DNA of 64,000 bases from Siphonodentalium dalli (lineage: Eukaryota > Mollusca > Scaphopoda > Gadilida > Siphonodentaliidae): NCBI GenBank assembly GCA_032622095.1, contig CP136064.1, positions 182,004,011-182,068,010 of the forward strand. The letters are read 5' to 3'. The notes under the pieces are model-generated. The model was not told the DNA's origin and searched no databases. It worked only from the letters and a program-made list of their open reading frames with translations. A program made the position numbers and the translations under genes. Numbering within the stretch: the stretch's first letter is position 1; each line of letters opens with the position of its first letter. Below are positions 1 to 11,637 of the stretch, piece after piece.

Positions 1-342
1 ATAAATAAATCCTATTCGCATAAATGCACAACTTGAATAGAATAGAAGTGGAGTGTGCTCTCTAGTTAATCCACGATTAACACAAAAGTAAATTGAAATG
101 TCATGATTCACAGTTTTAGATACTTAGTGTCAAGGTTGTTCTAAAATTAAATATATTTGCTTGTTCGATAAAAGTCAAAATTCTCGTTGGTTTCATTGTG
201 AATATCAGATATTTTTGCTCATTTATTTCAGTCTACGTCTGTTTGACACCCCCAATGTAAGTTTTATCAAATTGTCTCAATAAAAAAATATGTTTTGTTT
301 GCAGTTATAACTATGCTGTTTTTAGATTATTCCGGTCACCAA

Positions 343-468
343 AAATCATTCCATTCACGTTTGCCCAGAGTAATTTACCCATGCACTGTAGCTCAGCGTA
401 ATGAATGGAATCGCACTCTGGACTAAAATGGGTAAATTACCCTGGGCAAAAATGAATGGAATGATTTA
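343..468. mobile_element. Foldback miniature element (MITE)
   Basis: Two arms of about 41 bases (343-392 and 427-468) are near-perfect reverse complements around a short loop. They share the words AAATCATTCCATTCA, TTGCCCAG and TAATTTACCCAT. No coding capacity is present. This is a palindromic non-autonomous DNA element; no clear target duplication was identified. Confidence 0.75.
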
Positions 469-731
469 CGATAATTATCATGAGTGCATGGGTACAAGCA
501 AATACCGATTTCCCACTGGCGACAAGCCACTCATGATAACTATCGTATTCAGTCAAAAACCGCAGGTATCCTCTATTTTTATCAACCTATCTGCTCCTTC
601 CTTCAAACTCGACTAGACTTAATTTGATGTTTGATATGAGCCATGGCGTTAAAAACTCGATCTTATCACTCGCTTTCATCTGTTCCAAAATATAGGGCTG
701 GCTTATGCTATCATATCTACATTATACTCAC

Positions 732-903
732 CCCCAGTGAGAGATAACAGAAACGGCATCGTTGTCAGAAAGGATGTAGTGGCGACGTCCTCGTCGAAGG
801 TTTTCAGTAGTTCCATTTGCGTCACCCCGCCAGAGAATAACACGGAATTGAGCATCAAATATATGATTGAACATAACATCAGTACAACCCAGTGAAATTC
901 CAT
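732..903 (-). CDS. First coding exon of an SLC16-like (monocarboxylate transporter) MFS protein, partial
   Basis: The exon reads from an ATG at 903 to a consensus donor GTGAGT (complement of 731-726) and ends in phase 1. The 57-residue peptide starts MEFHWVVLML, has a hydrophobic first segment, then GGVTQMELLKTF, then ATTSFLTTMPFLLSLTG leading into a second hydrophobic segment. This order (WVV at the start of TM1, a G-V-...-LLK-F loop, then A-T-S-W/F before TM2) is the known pattern of the SLC16 transporter N-terminus. Family members move monocarboxylates or related solutes with protons across the plasma membrane. The usual PDGG motif before TM1 is missing, so either the start is alternative or a preceding exon exists; an acceptor-like TTTTGAG lies just upstream. 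The remaining exons would be off the left edge. Confidence 0.5.
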
Positions 904-1090
904 AGTGAATTGGCTCAAAAGTAAAGAAAAAACATATGACTTGACAATGTGGTATATGGAAGACCTTTATGCACTGTCGATATCAAATATCTTATCTTCA
1001 TAAACTATCTTCACGTGCAGCTGTGGGATATTCGCTGATGACACAAAACTGATAGACAATCCTCTGGACAACAATCTTCAAAACAACATA

Positions 1091-1150
1091 AACGTTGATG
1101 ATGACGATGGTTATGGTAATGATGATGATGATGACGATAATGATAATGAA
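1091..1150. repeat. GAT/GATGAC-rich microsatellite
   Basis: A short run dominated by GATGATGAC and GATAATGAT words. Its reverse complement gives a low-complexity isoleucine-rich frame that should not be read as a gene. Confidence 0.6.
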
Positions 1151-2230
1151 TATGTATGTCAAATTTACTATTGGTGTCAGCAAGTGTGTTATAGCGTCGT
1201 CAGACTCGTCACGGTATCCCAAATAGTATATCTGTGCATAGGGCATGCGTGCAATATGAGGCAAGTGTATACTTGACACCTGACATTATTTATATATTAG
1301 TACTTGATTGTATTATGTTTAACAAATAAATACATTGCGCATCGACGTGCTTAGTAGAATGTCACCACCAAGCAAATGATTGTAGGACAACTTTACACGC
1401 CGATGCGAAGTGTGTCTATTTCTGTTGTAAATTGGCTATGTTTTCGTCGAAATTGAAATAACAGACTACAATTTCAGAAACCTACGATAATTTAAGAAAC
1501 CCACTATATTAGTAAATTTTTTATATAATATACATGGTATGATTTTCCACCAAACAGTTCTTCTCTTCGAAATGTAACGAAACCATTGTCTATCGTTGAA
1601 ACGCGGTTAAAATTTGGCAGGTAAACTGTATTTTTATTTTGTTCTTGAATAAAAATAATTATTAGCAGTTGTTACATGTAGCCATTCTATGTCTCTTTCC
1701 TCAGACCAGCATGAAATTAACCCATTTGCATGTGGTTTGAATTATGATCGTTCTGAAAATTGTGAGGCGTTGGCAACATTTCATTGAGTGTACCTCGATT
1801 TGCGTGGTACAAATGAGGATATATATAATTGTACCACAAAAGACGTTTATATATCCATGAAAATACAGGCTACTGACCGACCAGAACGAGCCTTGTATGT
1901 ATGTATATGCAAGGTCGTATTATAATAAAGTTACCTCCGGCAACATCAAGGGTACATGTAAATTTGAAACCCGAATGTTCAACAAGAGACATCCAGAAGT
2001 CAGATCTCCATGCACATGTACCACACAATATTGCCGGAAATAACGATTTGCCCCCACAACAACAATGGAATAAAGTATCAAGAGTTTGTGGTATTGGTCG
2101 CATGCTCAAACTCTCAGGTTCGCACCTCCTTGGAAATTCAACACGCTAAGGTTGAAAAATTATAATTACCAACCTATGTCTGGTGTCATATGTTCAACTA
2201 ATGGAGTGTCAGCCATGACATTTCCAACTG

Positions 2231-5200
2231 TTGAAAAGTCACTGGCTAGACTCAGAAAATTTGTGTTTTTTACACACTTTAAGTGACAAATATATATACA
2301 CAGCCAAGCCAGGAACTGTAATTAAAACACAAACAGGTGGAAAGTTCACAAGAGACGGTGTTGGATTGCTTATTCACAATTCCCTTCAACATAAATACAC
2401 AGCAATCAGTATCGACGAGAATAGATTCGTTGGTGTCCAGTTGATATTGGACAAACACATTCTGACAATTATTCAAGTCTACCTCCCTAACACAAATCAC
2501 GGAGATGACTATTTTAGTGAATGCCTCGAATCTTTAGTGGAACTATGTGCGATGTACTCTGCAGAAGGAAGTGTGATAATAATGGGGGACTTTAACGCTC
2601 ACATACCGAAAGGGTCGTTAAACACTGCGCCCATTGATCTCAATGATCGTTCCGAATTATTTCTTCAGTTTTTGGATAATTGTGAACTGATTTCCACAAC
2701 AGCAAGCAACGCGTGCGGCGGTAATGAATTCTCTCACATACCATATTGTTTAACAAACAAGCCCTCTCTCATTGATCATATTTTGGTGTCTTCACGTGAT
2801 AGAGACTTAATACAAAATAGCTGGATTCTGTCTGAGAATGCAATCAATACTTCGAATCATATGCCAGTAACATGCAAGATGACACTCCCGGACATTTCTA
2901 ATAATATTCAGCCAACGCAAACAAAAATAGCTTACTTGTGGAGCCGTGTGGACACAATTTTGTATAAAAACACTTTGGATGTGAGATGCGCTGATCTGTG
3001 TAATCGCGTGATCCATTCCAAGCACGATATCGCATTTTTCTATGACGACATTGTAGACGCATTGCATGCAGCTGCATCTTCTGCCGTTCCAGTTAGATCT
3101 ACACGACAACACAGAAAGCCCTATTGGAATTCCGAACTAGATAATCTTAAACAACACTCAATTTCCATGTATCGTGCGTGGTCAGAAGACGGCAAGCCAC
3201 GTAGCGCATGCAAACGGACGTATGTGGATCACAAACAAGCAAAGCGTGATTTTAGGCGGGTACATAGGCATGCAGTTCGAAATTACCAAGGAAACTTAAG
3301 CTACACACTTGAGTCACATGCAAGAAACAACCATAAGTTATTCTGGCGTTCATTGCGACCACAAAAAGGAGCATCACCGGCAATCTGTTCTGCTATGGAA
3401 TTCAGCGGTCAGGTCTGTAGAAACCATGCTGACATTCTTTCTGGCTGGGCCGCATATTTCGAAGACCTGTACAGTTCCCCAGCACACGAAGACACGTTAT
3501 TTGAAGCCTATGTAGAGAGGGAAGTATCTGAATGTTTGAAAAGCGGGCATAAAACATGTCCTTTGTTTGGAATTCCCATAACTTCGGCTGAAATTGAAAA
3601 TGTTATAAGGAAACTAAAATCTGGCAAAGCAAGCGGTCATGATGGTATAACCAACGAACACGTGCGACATGGAACGGATCTCTTGTTATTATGTTTGTGC
3701 AAGTTGTTCAACGCATTTCTTGATTTTGAATATATTCCAGAGACGTTAAAAGCGGGTATTATCGTGCCATTATACAAGGGAGAACCTAAACCTGCAACTC
3801 TCCCGGACAGTTACCGAGCGATATCATTACTACCCGTGTTATACAAAATATTTGAAGCCATACTTCTCAAACGATTCATGGATAGTGACATACTGGCTGC
3901 ATTCCCACATGACCTTCAGAATGGATTTCAATCTAGGGTAGGCTGTAACATGACAACTTTCGTCCTTCAAGAGGCCATATCGTACGCACATGAAAACAGT
4001 TCCAAACTTTATGTTGCATTTTTAGACTCTAAAAAAGCTTTCGACAAAGTATGGCACACCGGACTGTTATTCAAGTTTCTTCGCCTTGGTTTTTCAAGAA
4101 AAGCCATTTGCATGTTACAGTGCATATACAGTGACATCACAAGCCAAGTTCGTTATAACGGATGTCTGTCAAACTCCTTTGTGATTAGCCAAGGAACAAG
4201 GCAAGGAGGTATCCTCTCACCTTTTTGCTACTTAGTGTACATAAATGACCTTCTTGAAATCCTAACAACCACACGAATGGGACTCTCCATAAATAATATT
4301 TCATGCGCGGCACCTACTACGGCGGACGATATAACACTTATATCCCTCTCTAAAATTGGCCTCGACAGTTTAATCGACATGTGTTATCAATACAGCATCA
4401 GGTGGCGATTTTCTTTCTCTTGTACTAAAAGCAACATTATTGTATTTAACGAGTCAAAAAGTGGCCACTCCAAAGCTCACAGAACATGGCATATAGGCCC
4501 GAACACCATTCCAGAGAAAACAGAGAGCACGCACTTAGGAATTGTACAAGATAAATTCGCTACAGGAAAATCACATGGACACTTAGTTTCTCTGAAAATG
4601 CGCAAAACATTTTTCTCAATTGCTAAGAGACAGTTAACTGCATCTTTGACTCCTGTTTCACTGAGGCAGATCCTAAAATGTGTTGTTCTGCCGAAAGCAT
4701 TATACGGATGCGAACTCTTACCCATGCAATATACCTCTGGTCTCATGATAATGGAAAGATCACTCCGAACATGTATCAAGAGTATCCAGTCACTACCGAA
4801 AAGGGCAAGCACTAGACTGTCCCTTGGATTACTTGGATTGATGCCCATTGAACAGGAAATTCATACCCGAAAATTATGCTTTCTTGGAAACCTTATCCAT
4901 TTACCACTTCACCACCAAACTCCTCTGAGACTGTTCCTACTCAAAGCGCATCAGCAACGTCTGTTTAGAAGATCATCTTCCGGCTATGTTCATGATATAT
5001 TTCAAATTCTCGCAAAATTCAATCTAAAATGTTATCTCCTAGAATATCTCGATGAAGGTCTGTTCCCAGCAAAAGAAGTGTGGAAGAGGATTGCTAATAC
5101 AGCTGTGCAAAATTATTATATTAACTCATGGCGTTGTGCTGTACATTCTGATCCAAATTTAATTGTTCTATCAAAAGTTCACCATAATCCATTAGACTGT

Positions 5201-5614
5201 TGGTCAATATGGACTCGAGTACACGCCCAAGCACATTTATCATCCAAATATGTCAACTTGTGCCGGTTACTGAATAGGACAGCATTCAACAACAATACTC
5301 TCTGTAACCTTTGCTCTGTTCGCTTTAACAGTGAGATAACGCATATCATGTTCTCGTGTCAATCGGGCATATTGATTCATGCGCGAAACATATACTGGGA
5401 TTTCATAACGAACCGATTCGGAATTCCAATATACATGTTCATGGCTTCGCTTACCGTTGACGACTTGTGTGCCATGCTTTTAGGTTCAAGATGTAACATA
5501 TTAAATATATCGGATTTTCCTCTGGATTTCATCGTCGACTCGACCGCAACATTCCTTCTGCATGCGAGCAAGGCTGTCAACGTTCTACGATCTACACCCG
5601 ATGGTCTCGGCTGA
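2231..5614 (+). CDS. LINE ORF2: apurinic endonuclease-like plus reverse transcriptase polyprotein (N-terminus broken)
   Basis: The 1,127-codon frame encodes the retrotransposition enzyme of a non-LTR element. The endonuclease domain (about residues 1-225) shows HWL, MGDFNAH near 118, SLIDHILVSS near 180 and SNHMPVTC near 208. The reverse transcriptase shows GKASGHDGITNEH near 467, YRAISLLP near 528, AFLDSKKAFDKVW near 597, QGTRQGGILSP near 654 and a catalytic TADD near 696 in place of the usual YADD. A C-terminal CX2C...HX4C finger lies near 1024-1042. No RNase H domain was seen. The frame opens directly after a TGA at 2216-2218; the usual QEHWL endonuclease motif reads KSHWL, so the catalytic Glu appears lost and the N-terminal part lies in another frame. 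The body of the frame is uninterrupted, suggesting a fairly young copy. The exact clade (CR1, Jockey or related) is uncertain. Confidence 0.9.
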   Translation: MKSHWLDSENLCFLHTLSDKYIYTAKPGTVIKTQTGGKFTRDGVGLLIHNSLQHKYTAISIDENRFVGVQLILDKHILTIIQVYLPNTNHGDDYFSECLESLVELCAMYSAEGSVIIMGDFNAHIPKGSLNTAPIDLNDRSELFLQFLDNCELISTTASNACGGNEFSHIPYCLTNKPSLIDHILVSSRDRDLIQNSWILSENAINTSNHMPVTCKMTLPDISNNIQPTQTKIAYLWSRVDTILYKNTLDVRCADLCNRVIHSKHDIAFFYDDIVDALHAAASSAVPVRSTRQHRKPYWNSELDNLKQHSISMYRAWSEDGKPRSACKRTYVDHKQAKRDFRRVHRHAVRNYQGNLSYTLESHARNNHKLFWRSLRPQKGASPAICSAMEFSGQVCRNHADILSGWAAYFEDLYSSPAHEDTLFEAYVEREVSECLKSGHKTCPLFGIPITSAEIENVIRKLKSGKASGHDGITNEHVRHGTDLLLLCLCKLFNAFLDFEYIPETLKAGIIVPLYKGEPKPATLPDSYRAISLLPVLYKIFEAILLKRFMDSDILAAFPHDLQNGFQSRVGCNMTTFVLQEAISYAHENSSKLYVAFLDSKKAFDKVWHTGLLFKFLRLGFSRKAICMLQCIYSDITSQVRYNGCLSNSFVISQGTRQGGILSPFCYLVYINDLLEILTTTRMGLSINNISCAAPTTADDITLISLSKIGLDSLIDMCYQYSIRWRFSFSCTKSNIIVFNESKSGHSKAHRTWHIGPNTIPEKTESTHLGIVQDKFATGKSHGHLVSLKMRKTFFSIAKRQLTASLTPVSLRQILKCVVLPKALYGCELLPMQYTSGLMIMERSLRTCIKSIQSLPKRASTRLSLGLLGLMPIEQEIHTRKLCFLGNLIHLPLHHQTPLRLFLLKAHQQRLFRRSSSGYVHDIFQILAKFNLKCYLLEYLDEGLFPAKEVWKRIANTAVQNYYINSWRCAVHSDPNLIVLSKVHHNPLDCWSIWTRVHAQAHLSSKYVNLCRLLNRTAFNNNTLCNLCSVRFNSEITHIMFSCQSGILIHARNIYWDFITNRFGIPIYMFMASLTVDDLCAMLLGSRCNILNISDFPLDFIVDSTATFLLHASKAVNVLRSTPDGLG

Positions 5615-5904
5615 TGGACAATTCGAAGCTATCTATAAATAATTGGTTTTTGCTATAATGATTCACACAAGAAACCTCTATATATACACACGTACATTGT
5701 GGTCGATAGTTCAAAGATAATTAATGCATGATCACCAGCAATCGGCAACACGCCTATTGTCACATCAAAACTGTTTTCATGCAGCTGGGCCATTTGCGTG
5801 TTACATAGTATCCATCATACACGCACATTCACATTATACCTGACATATGTCTTAAATAGGCCATTTTCATGCTACTTTCTGAATTCGATGTCTGAAATCT
5901 TTGT

Positions 5905-6178
5905 CTAATTTCACTCGACGGTGATATGACGAAACACATTCTCAATTTCTTATACTCAACTTTGATGTTGACTAAATATTTTTTTTGGAAGTTTTATTTC
6001 GCTCGATCACACGCATGTGATTTTGCTAATTTATTTCCAGAAACGCTCATCAACTTTCACTCGACAAGTTAATATGACGACTCACATTCGAAAGTTCCAA
6101 TACTCAACTTTGATCTGCAATAAATATTTTATTCGGAAATTTTATTTCGCTAAATCACACGCATGTGATATTGCTAAT
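5905..6178 (+). repeat. Two-copy tandem repeat in LINE 3' region (148-base offset)
   Basis: Two diverged direct copies share TTTCACTCGAC, ATATGACGA, ATACTCAACTTTGAT, TAAATATTTT, TTTTATTTCGCT and CACACGCATGTGAT in the same order. GCATGTGA occurs at 6013 and 6161. A T/G-rich homopolymer-like stretch follows at about 6181-6240. Confidence 0.8.
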
Positions 6179-6545
6179 CAGGTTTGGTTTTGTTTTTTGT
6201 TTTTTTGTTTTTTGTTTTGTTTTGTTTGTTGTTGTTGTTGACAACTGGCATTTCTATATTAGATTATCACCGACCACCTTAACACATGGAATTTGAAAAT
6301 ATCATACCTGGCCGCATGCGTGTGACATGGCATAAACACTGTTATATTAATATTGTGACTAGTATTACATTTGCTTGCATATTTATGTAACTTGTATATA
6401 ATTGTCATTTGTATATATGCTCTCCTAAATTGAGGAGGTTAACAATAAACTTACATGTGTTCTACACAACGTCTCCGGAATTTGATTTAGGAGAGCTGTT
6501 AGAAATTCTTACCATCATCAATAAACAAACTTTAACTTGAAAAAA

Positions 6546-8220
6546 TACGTGATAGATTGCGGATTGGCAGCTAATCAGGTGCCATGTGTATACACAGAGA
6601 AGAAATGCATGGCTTTCACAACAAACATGAAGATTATAAATATAAGATACAAATGAGTATCTGTATCAAATACATGAGCGGGATTTAGCCCCACCCCCGT
6701 CATCTGTTTCGGATTCTGAATCTGGATTCTCTCACGAAAATAACGACTCTGAGGTCTATGACTTCTGACTGTATCGTCACTATGAGTTCTTGTCATTCAA
6801 TGATTCAATTAATCATGTACTGTATGTTAACTAGAAGTCATCAACCCGATAAACAATTGTTGGAATTGAATACATACAATCGCAAACAAGTGTGGAATTT
6901 ATCAATTCAGCAACAGTCTTTGTTCAAACTTCAAAGCTTACTAACGGCGTCATTAATTTTGACCAGACCGAAACAAAAGACATATTTCGCGAGAAACTGA
7001 CGAGTAAAAGAAGATGATCACCCTGGAGGCTGCATGTAGATGGTTCTACAACATAATAACTGTTACTGAAGTTGTATTACTATTGTGCAATGACCAATGT
7101 ATTGTACTATTACTAATTAGGCTTATACTGGGACGTGAGGAATTATATAATATTCAACTTCCATTTCCACCTGTCCACCGCTGCCCCAAACGGCAGCAGG
7201 GGTTGGTTCAAAACTATTTGATTAGCAGTGATTTGGCCCATCCTGAATCAGAGTGATTAGCAGAGAGTTTGCTCGTCATGGTGATTATCATTTATATTTT
7301 AGTATGAATAATGCTATTTCCTGGTCCTATTGACAGTGGTCAGTGACTCTGAGTTTGAATTTATTGAAAAATACTGTTACGCAGTAAGCTATGGATAATG
7401 GCAAACACACACACTTGCTACAAACAGACAGAAAACTATCATGATCAAATGTGGCCAGCACAATATGCACTTCCTAAAAGGTGGTGAAAACAGAGAGCAA
7501 CATGTGAGCAATATGCCAAATACAGATAATGACAAATTGAAGTAGAATAAATAAAACGTGTGATACTCTACCTGATATTCTGGACAAAACGAAACTTAGC
7601 AATAACCAGGAACTTACGACATAGCTAGCGACATACACTACCAAACTAGACATTAAACCACTATAGACAAATCAAATTCAAACAACGAACTGGAATGCAT
7701 GCGCGTGACTACCAATAAGAAATCCATGCATGTCGTACTTACAACCTTAGGAACAGCTGAACTCATTAACGCCATCGGTGTATACTGTTGGCCAAATTAT
7801 AGAATGCCATGGTCCTTTGTAGGTATTATAAATAGATAATTGGTTTTTCCGGTTATTTTGGGACGCGTTAAAGTTATACTGCGACCCCAAACCGGTAAAA
7901 GCTGTAGTTGGAATGTCCAAGTTCGTGAAAGTTCTATTGACTGTGCCGATGATTTGAGGACCTTTATTGTTTTAGGATATTGTAGAAAAGCTAATCTGGC
8001 CGTGTTAAATTGAGCAGGACAACACATATCGCGTTTTCGTGGGGTGTGTATTCGCTGGATGTCTTATAGTTGCAGTATATAACTACATGTATTATGACGC
8101 GTTAATTGCGTTCGATGTTTAGGTATGAACAATGGGTGGGTCACGCACACTTGAAGATTTTATGGCGGGAACACAATTTTTGATCCGCATTTAGAAGCTT
8201 TCTGGTTTGGTGAATGAAAA
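6546..8220. other. No gene recognised
   Basis: Only short frames of ordinary composition occur here on both strands, with no domain motif and no convincing exon. A hairpin-like CTCCTAAATTGAGGAG motif lies just upstream at about 6422. This is treated as intergenic or intronic sequence. Confidence 0.4.
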
Positions 8221-8235
8221 ACCTGCAGTAATAAG

Positions 8236-8551
8236 GCGTCACTCTCACCAACAAAAGTGCTGAAGGGTACACAGGGTTTGAAAATGTGCTGAAGGGTACA
8301 CAGGGTTTGTGATCGGCACGAACACCATTACATACATTGTGTTTATGAAAGTCTGGCGCCCATTAGCAGTTTGTTTTCAGTACATGTTAATATTCATTGG
8401 AACGTAAACAATTATTCTCTGACAGAAATCATGGCAGATACGAAGACTGAATGTCCTTTATAATGACATTTCAAACCCTGTGTACCCTTCAGCACATTTT
8501 GAAAATCATATGTACCCTTCAGCCCTTTTTTTGGTGAGAGTGACCCCTTCA
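8236..8551. mobile_element. MITE with 11-bp target duplication (Mutator-like size)
   Basis: GCAGTAATAAG stands immediately outside both ends (8225-8235 and 8552-8562). The ends are inverted: GTCACTCTCACC on the left, GGTGAGAGTGAC on the right. Inside, the phrase GTGCTGAAGGGTACACAGGG occurs twice on the left and in reverse complement on the right. A duplication of 9-11 bp is typical of Mutator-like elements; that family assignment is an inference. Confidence 0.75.
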
Positions 8552-8569
8552 GCAGTAATAAGCCGTAGT

Positions 8570-8705
8570 TTTTTGTAATAATTCGAAGGATTAGTTGTAT
8601 TAACGGAATTCTGAGGCGGTGCATTCATGTAACCAATATATTTTATATTATAATTTATATTTATGGGTAATAATATGATCTTGGTGGCGTTACCATTTCT
8701 GACTA
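8570..8705. repeat. Degenerate copy of the segment at 30020-30165
   Basis: The word TCTTGGTGGCGTTACCATTTCTGACTATGG and the following TTTTCTTGTA occur here and at 30.12-30.16 kb, preceded in both places by similar AT-rich sequence with GTAATAATT(C/T)GAAGGATTA. This indicates a dispersed repeat or a segmental copy. Confidence 0.6.
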
Positions 8706-9084
8706 TGGTTTTCTTGTAATCAAATTGTTTCTGAGCTTTACGACCATCCTAGAGCAACACTAACAAAAAAAACTATTAACCAATGACGCCAATACGTATA
8801 CTTGACTACGCATCTATATAACTTCAACAAAGTATATGAAAAACACATCTTAGAGTTTTGTTTTATTTACCAATTTATGATGGGGTGGCCATCACTCAAA
8901 GGAGTGAACTACGCATATATAGAACAAAAGTACTTTCGTATTTGTAATTCAATCTTTCGAAATTTGAGCATTCCATAGATGTTTTTTTTGGGTCATTATC
9001 ACATATAATTCTTAATGCACGGTAGCAGACACGATGAACACTCTATGTGTCATGAGTCTGAAGTCGGGCCCCTATTATGATTGT

Positions 9085-10450
9085 TGCTGTTATCTCACCC
9101 CCCCTCCCCCCCCCCCCCCAAAGTTTTGGTCAAGATATTTTCAACAGTTTGAAAATCCATGCCTGACACGACTTGAGCTGGAATTTTCGCACCAAAAATA
9201 GTTTGAAATTGTTGGTTTTAACATTTGATTAGCAAATGATATGCAAAAGGGATCGAGTCACAATTTTTTTTTAGAAAACTTAGGAACGCAAATATACTCG
9301 TGGTTTTATTTTGCAACCAGTAATTAATGGAAGTTTACCAACTTAATTAGTGTGGCGTTAGGTTCGAAAATTCCAACAGTTGGAAAGCATGATGTACCAG
9401 TTGGACTCGATAGGGGAGGGGGTTCAAATGTAATAAAATGTAATTTCGAGAACTTGGAAGCTTGGTCTGGTCCAAAGGGATACAGCTACTAACTTGACGG
9501 GGGACAACACAATCGGGCCCTCTAACGACGTCTCTGAATGCCCTCGAATGGTATTCTTCTTCGTTTTGGTATATAGTGGCCAATTCTCAATTGTTATATC
9601 CATGCGAATAGCTGGAGCAAAACCAAAATAGATTGGATATCGCCCAAACTTATAATTCCTCACTGGATCCCCCCTTCCGAACCAGGTCAATATATCCAAT
9701 TTCGGTAAATTGAATTTGCATTACGCCCTTGGTCATACTTTCCAAATGTTGGAAATATAAATGTATTGTAAACTTTGCATGGCTACAAAATTTGAGGAAT
9801 ATGGCACGACTAAATTAATATAAAAAACGTTGGGGGCATTCTGATTCTTAAGGGTGAAAACCCCACCCCGTGGACACGTCACGGAAACACCATTAGTCGC
9901 CATTGTCGTTCAAGTGGTATGGCTATAAAATGAGTCAAATATAATTTGATCATGAAATTTATAGATGTCAAGAATTGTATGTTTGCTATAGATGGTAAAT
10001 TTATAGAACTATTGTTTGACTCATGTGTGGGAAGTTGGTGACAGTTGATGAATTTGTTTGCTGTCAGTGACGTGGTGTACAACTAGGAATTTTCAATTAT
10101 ACACACACTGAACCAGTCATAATTTCACATGGATCCCCTTTGGCCGAAATTTGCCTACTATAGTGCCATAAATTTTACAACGACATCACATGTTCAACCT
10201 GGCTATGGATGCGTTGACATTTTGCAACAAATTGATACGCATAAATTTGTCCAAAGGTGGGCAATTATCATAATTTTGATCTAAAAACAACTATATAACT
10301 CATACTAAATATTTTTTGGAAAAACTATCCAAGCAATTTAACCTATTGTGGCCTGAAGTAACCAGCAATGTTGTTGCATATATGAAATTTCCAACTATTG
10401 AATAATATACGATCGGTGTGAGGCGTGTGGGGGGGGGGGGGGGGGGGGCT
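9085..10450. mobile_element. Possible poly-C/poly-G ended element
   Basis: The interval starts with a C-run (about 9100-9119) and ends with a G-run (about 10431-10448), which would be inverted termini. Inside are several small palindromes of the type TTCCAAC-n-GTTGGAAA (near 9367, 9748 and 10388). A minus-strand frame at 9424-9699 has no recognised domain. By analogy with the element at 13304-14177 this may be one transposon, but no target duplication was found. Confidence 0.35.
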
Positions 10451-10984
10451 ACACGAGACACCAAATCACTCTATCGCAGTGACATTGTCTTTATATGACT
10501 TTGGTGTTCTTGGTATACAGCAAATCCGTGTATAATAATTAGTTTATAAAGAATTGTCCGAGTTATTTTGAATGAACTTTCAGCTCCAACAATTCACCGC
10601 AGACAATTCGTTCTCTGTCTGCATTCTGTGATCGTCAGCAAACTGTACAACAATAACTCACCTTTCAGACGTGTATCGACGTTGTACGATAAAAATGCCT
10701 CTGTTTCAAATATGTCTCAAATACACATCGCTGTTCCGACTGTTTCTCTCGTATCCGTTGCCGACATTTAATTGGGCTGCAAAACATCACAAACGTTTTG
10801 CTTACCCTCCTCCCCATTTCACCCCTTATGATTGGCACAAGATCACACTGTCGCCCGCTGAGCCGGGAGACATTGTTTTTGCCTGATGTTATATATTGCA
10901 AGGATATCTCCAAGCACACACAATGCATTAAATCAGCTATTTCACATCACTATGACGACATGATGACGTATTTAGTTCATGCCG

Positions 10985-11605
10985 GGAATCTCTACTCTGG
11001 CTAACGCCAGTAGAGATCATATTCCACCTGTACTAAACCTGGGAACTTTTTGATGTTTTGACCCGTTATGACAGGGAACTTAAGACATTGAACAAACAAG
11101 GCAGGGAATATATTTCTTTGTTGAGACGTGTTCCTAAATAATCTACTTCACATTAGGGGGTGGTCCCAGCTCCAGATTGCATGCTTTTCTGTGACTTTTG
11201 TGAACCGATATCGCAATAGACATTTAATTAATTACCCAGGAGAAATGCCATAATTGTATATAAGCGACGCAAAGCAAAATAGCTCACAGTCAATGACAGA
11301 CAATGAATATATGCTGATGTTGAAACACTCGCGACGATGATGGCGCGTAGGATGATGATGGTGGTAGTGATGATGACGATGATGATGATGATGTTGGCGA
11401 CGACGTCAGCGACGACGATGATGATGATGATGATGATGGCAATGAGGATGATGATTACGACGAAGGCGACGACGACGAAGATGATGACGATGATGATGAT
11501 GGTGATGATGATGGTGATGATGATGATGATGATGACGATGATGACGATGATGACGATGATGAAGATGATGATGATGATGATGAGGATGTTGTTGATGAAG
11601 ATGAC

Positions 11606-11637
<32 letters not shown>

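Larger units (their letters stand above)
2130..6545 (+). mobile_element. Non-LTR retrotransposon (LINE), probably 5' damaged
   Basis: The element contains a long endonuclease-reverse transcriptase frame (2231-5614), then about 930 bases of non-coding 3' sequence with a two-copy 148-base repeat (5905-6178) and an AATAAA-bearing, A-rich end near 6520-6545. Upstream of the open frame, remnants of the endonuclease start (a NYNY...MSG-like segment near 2150-2185) lie in another frame. Neither a 5' boundary nor a target duplication could be fixed, so both ends are approximate. Confidence 0.6.
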
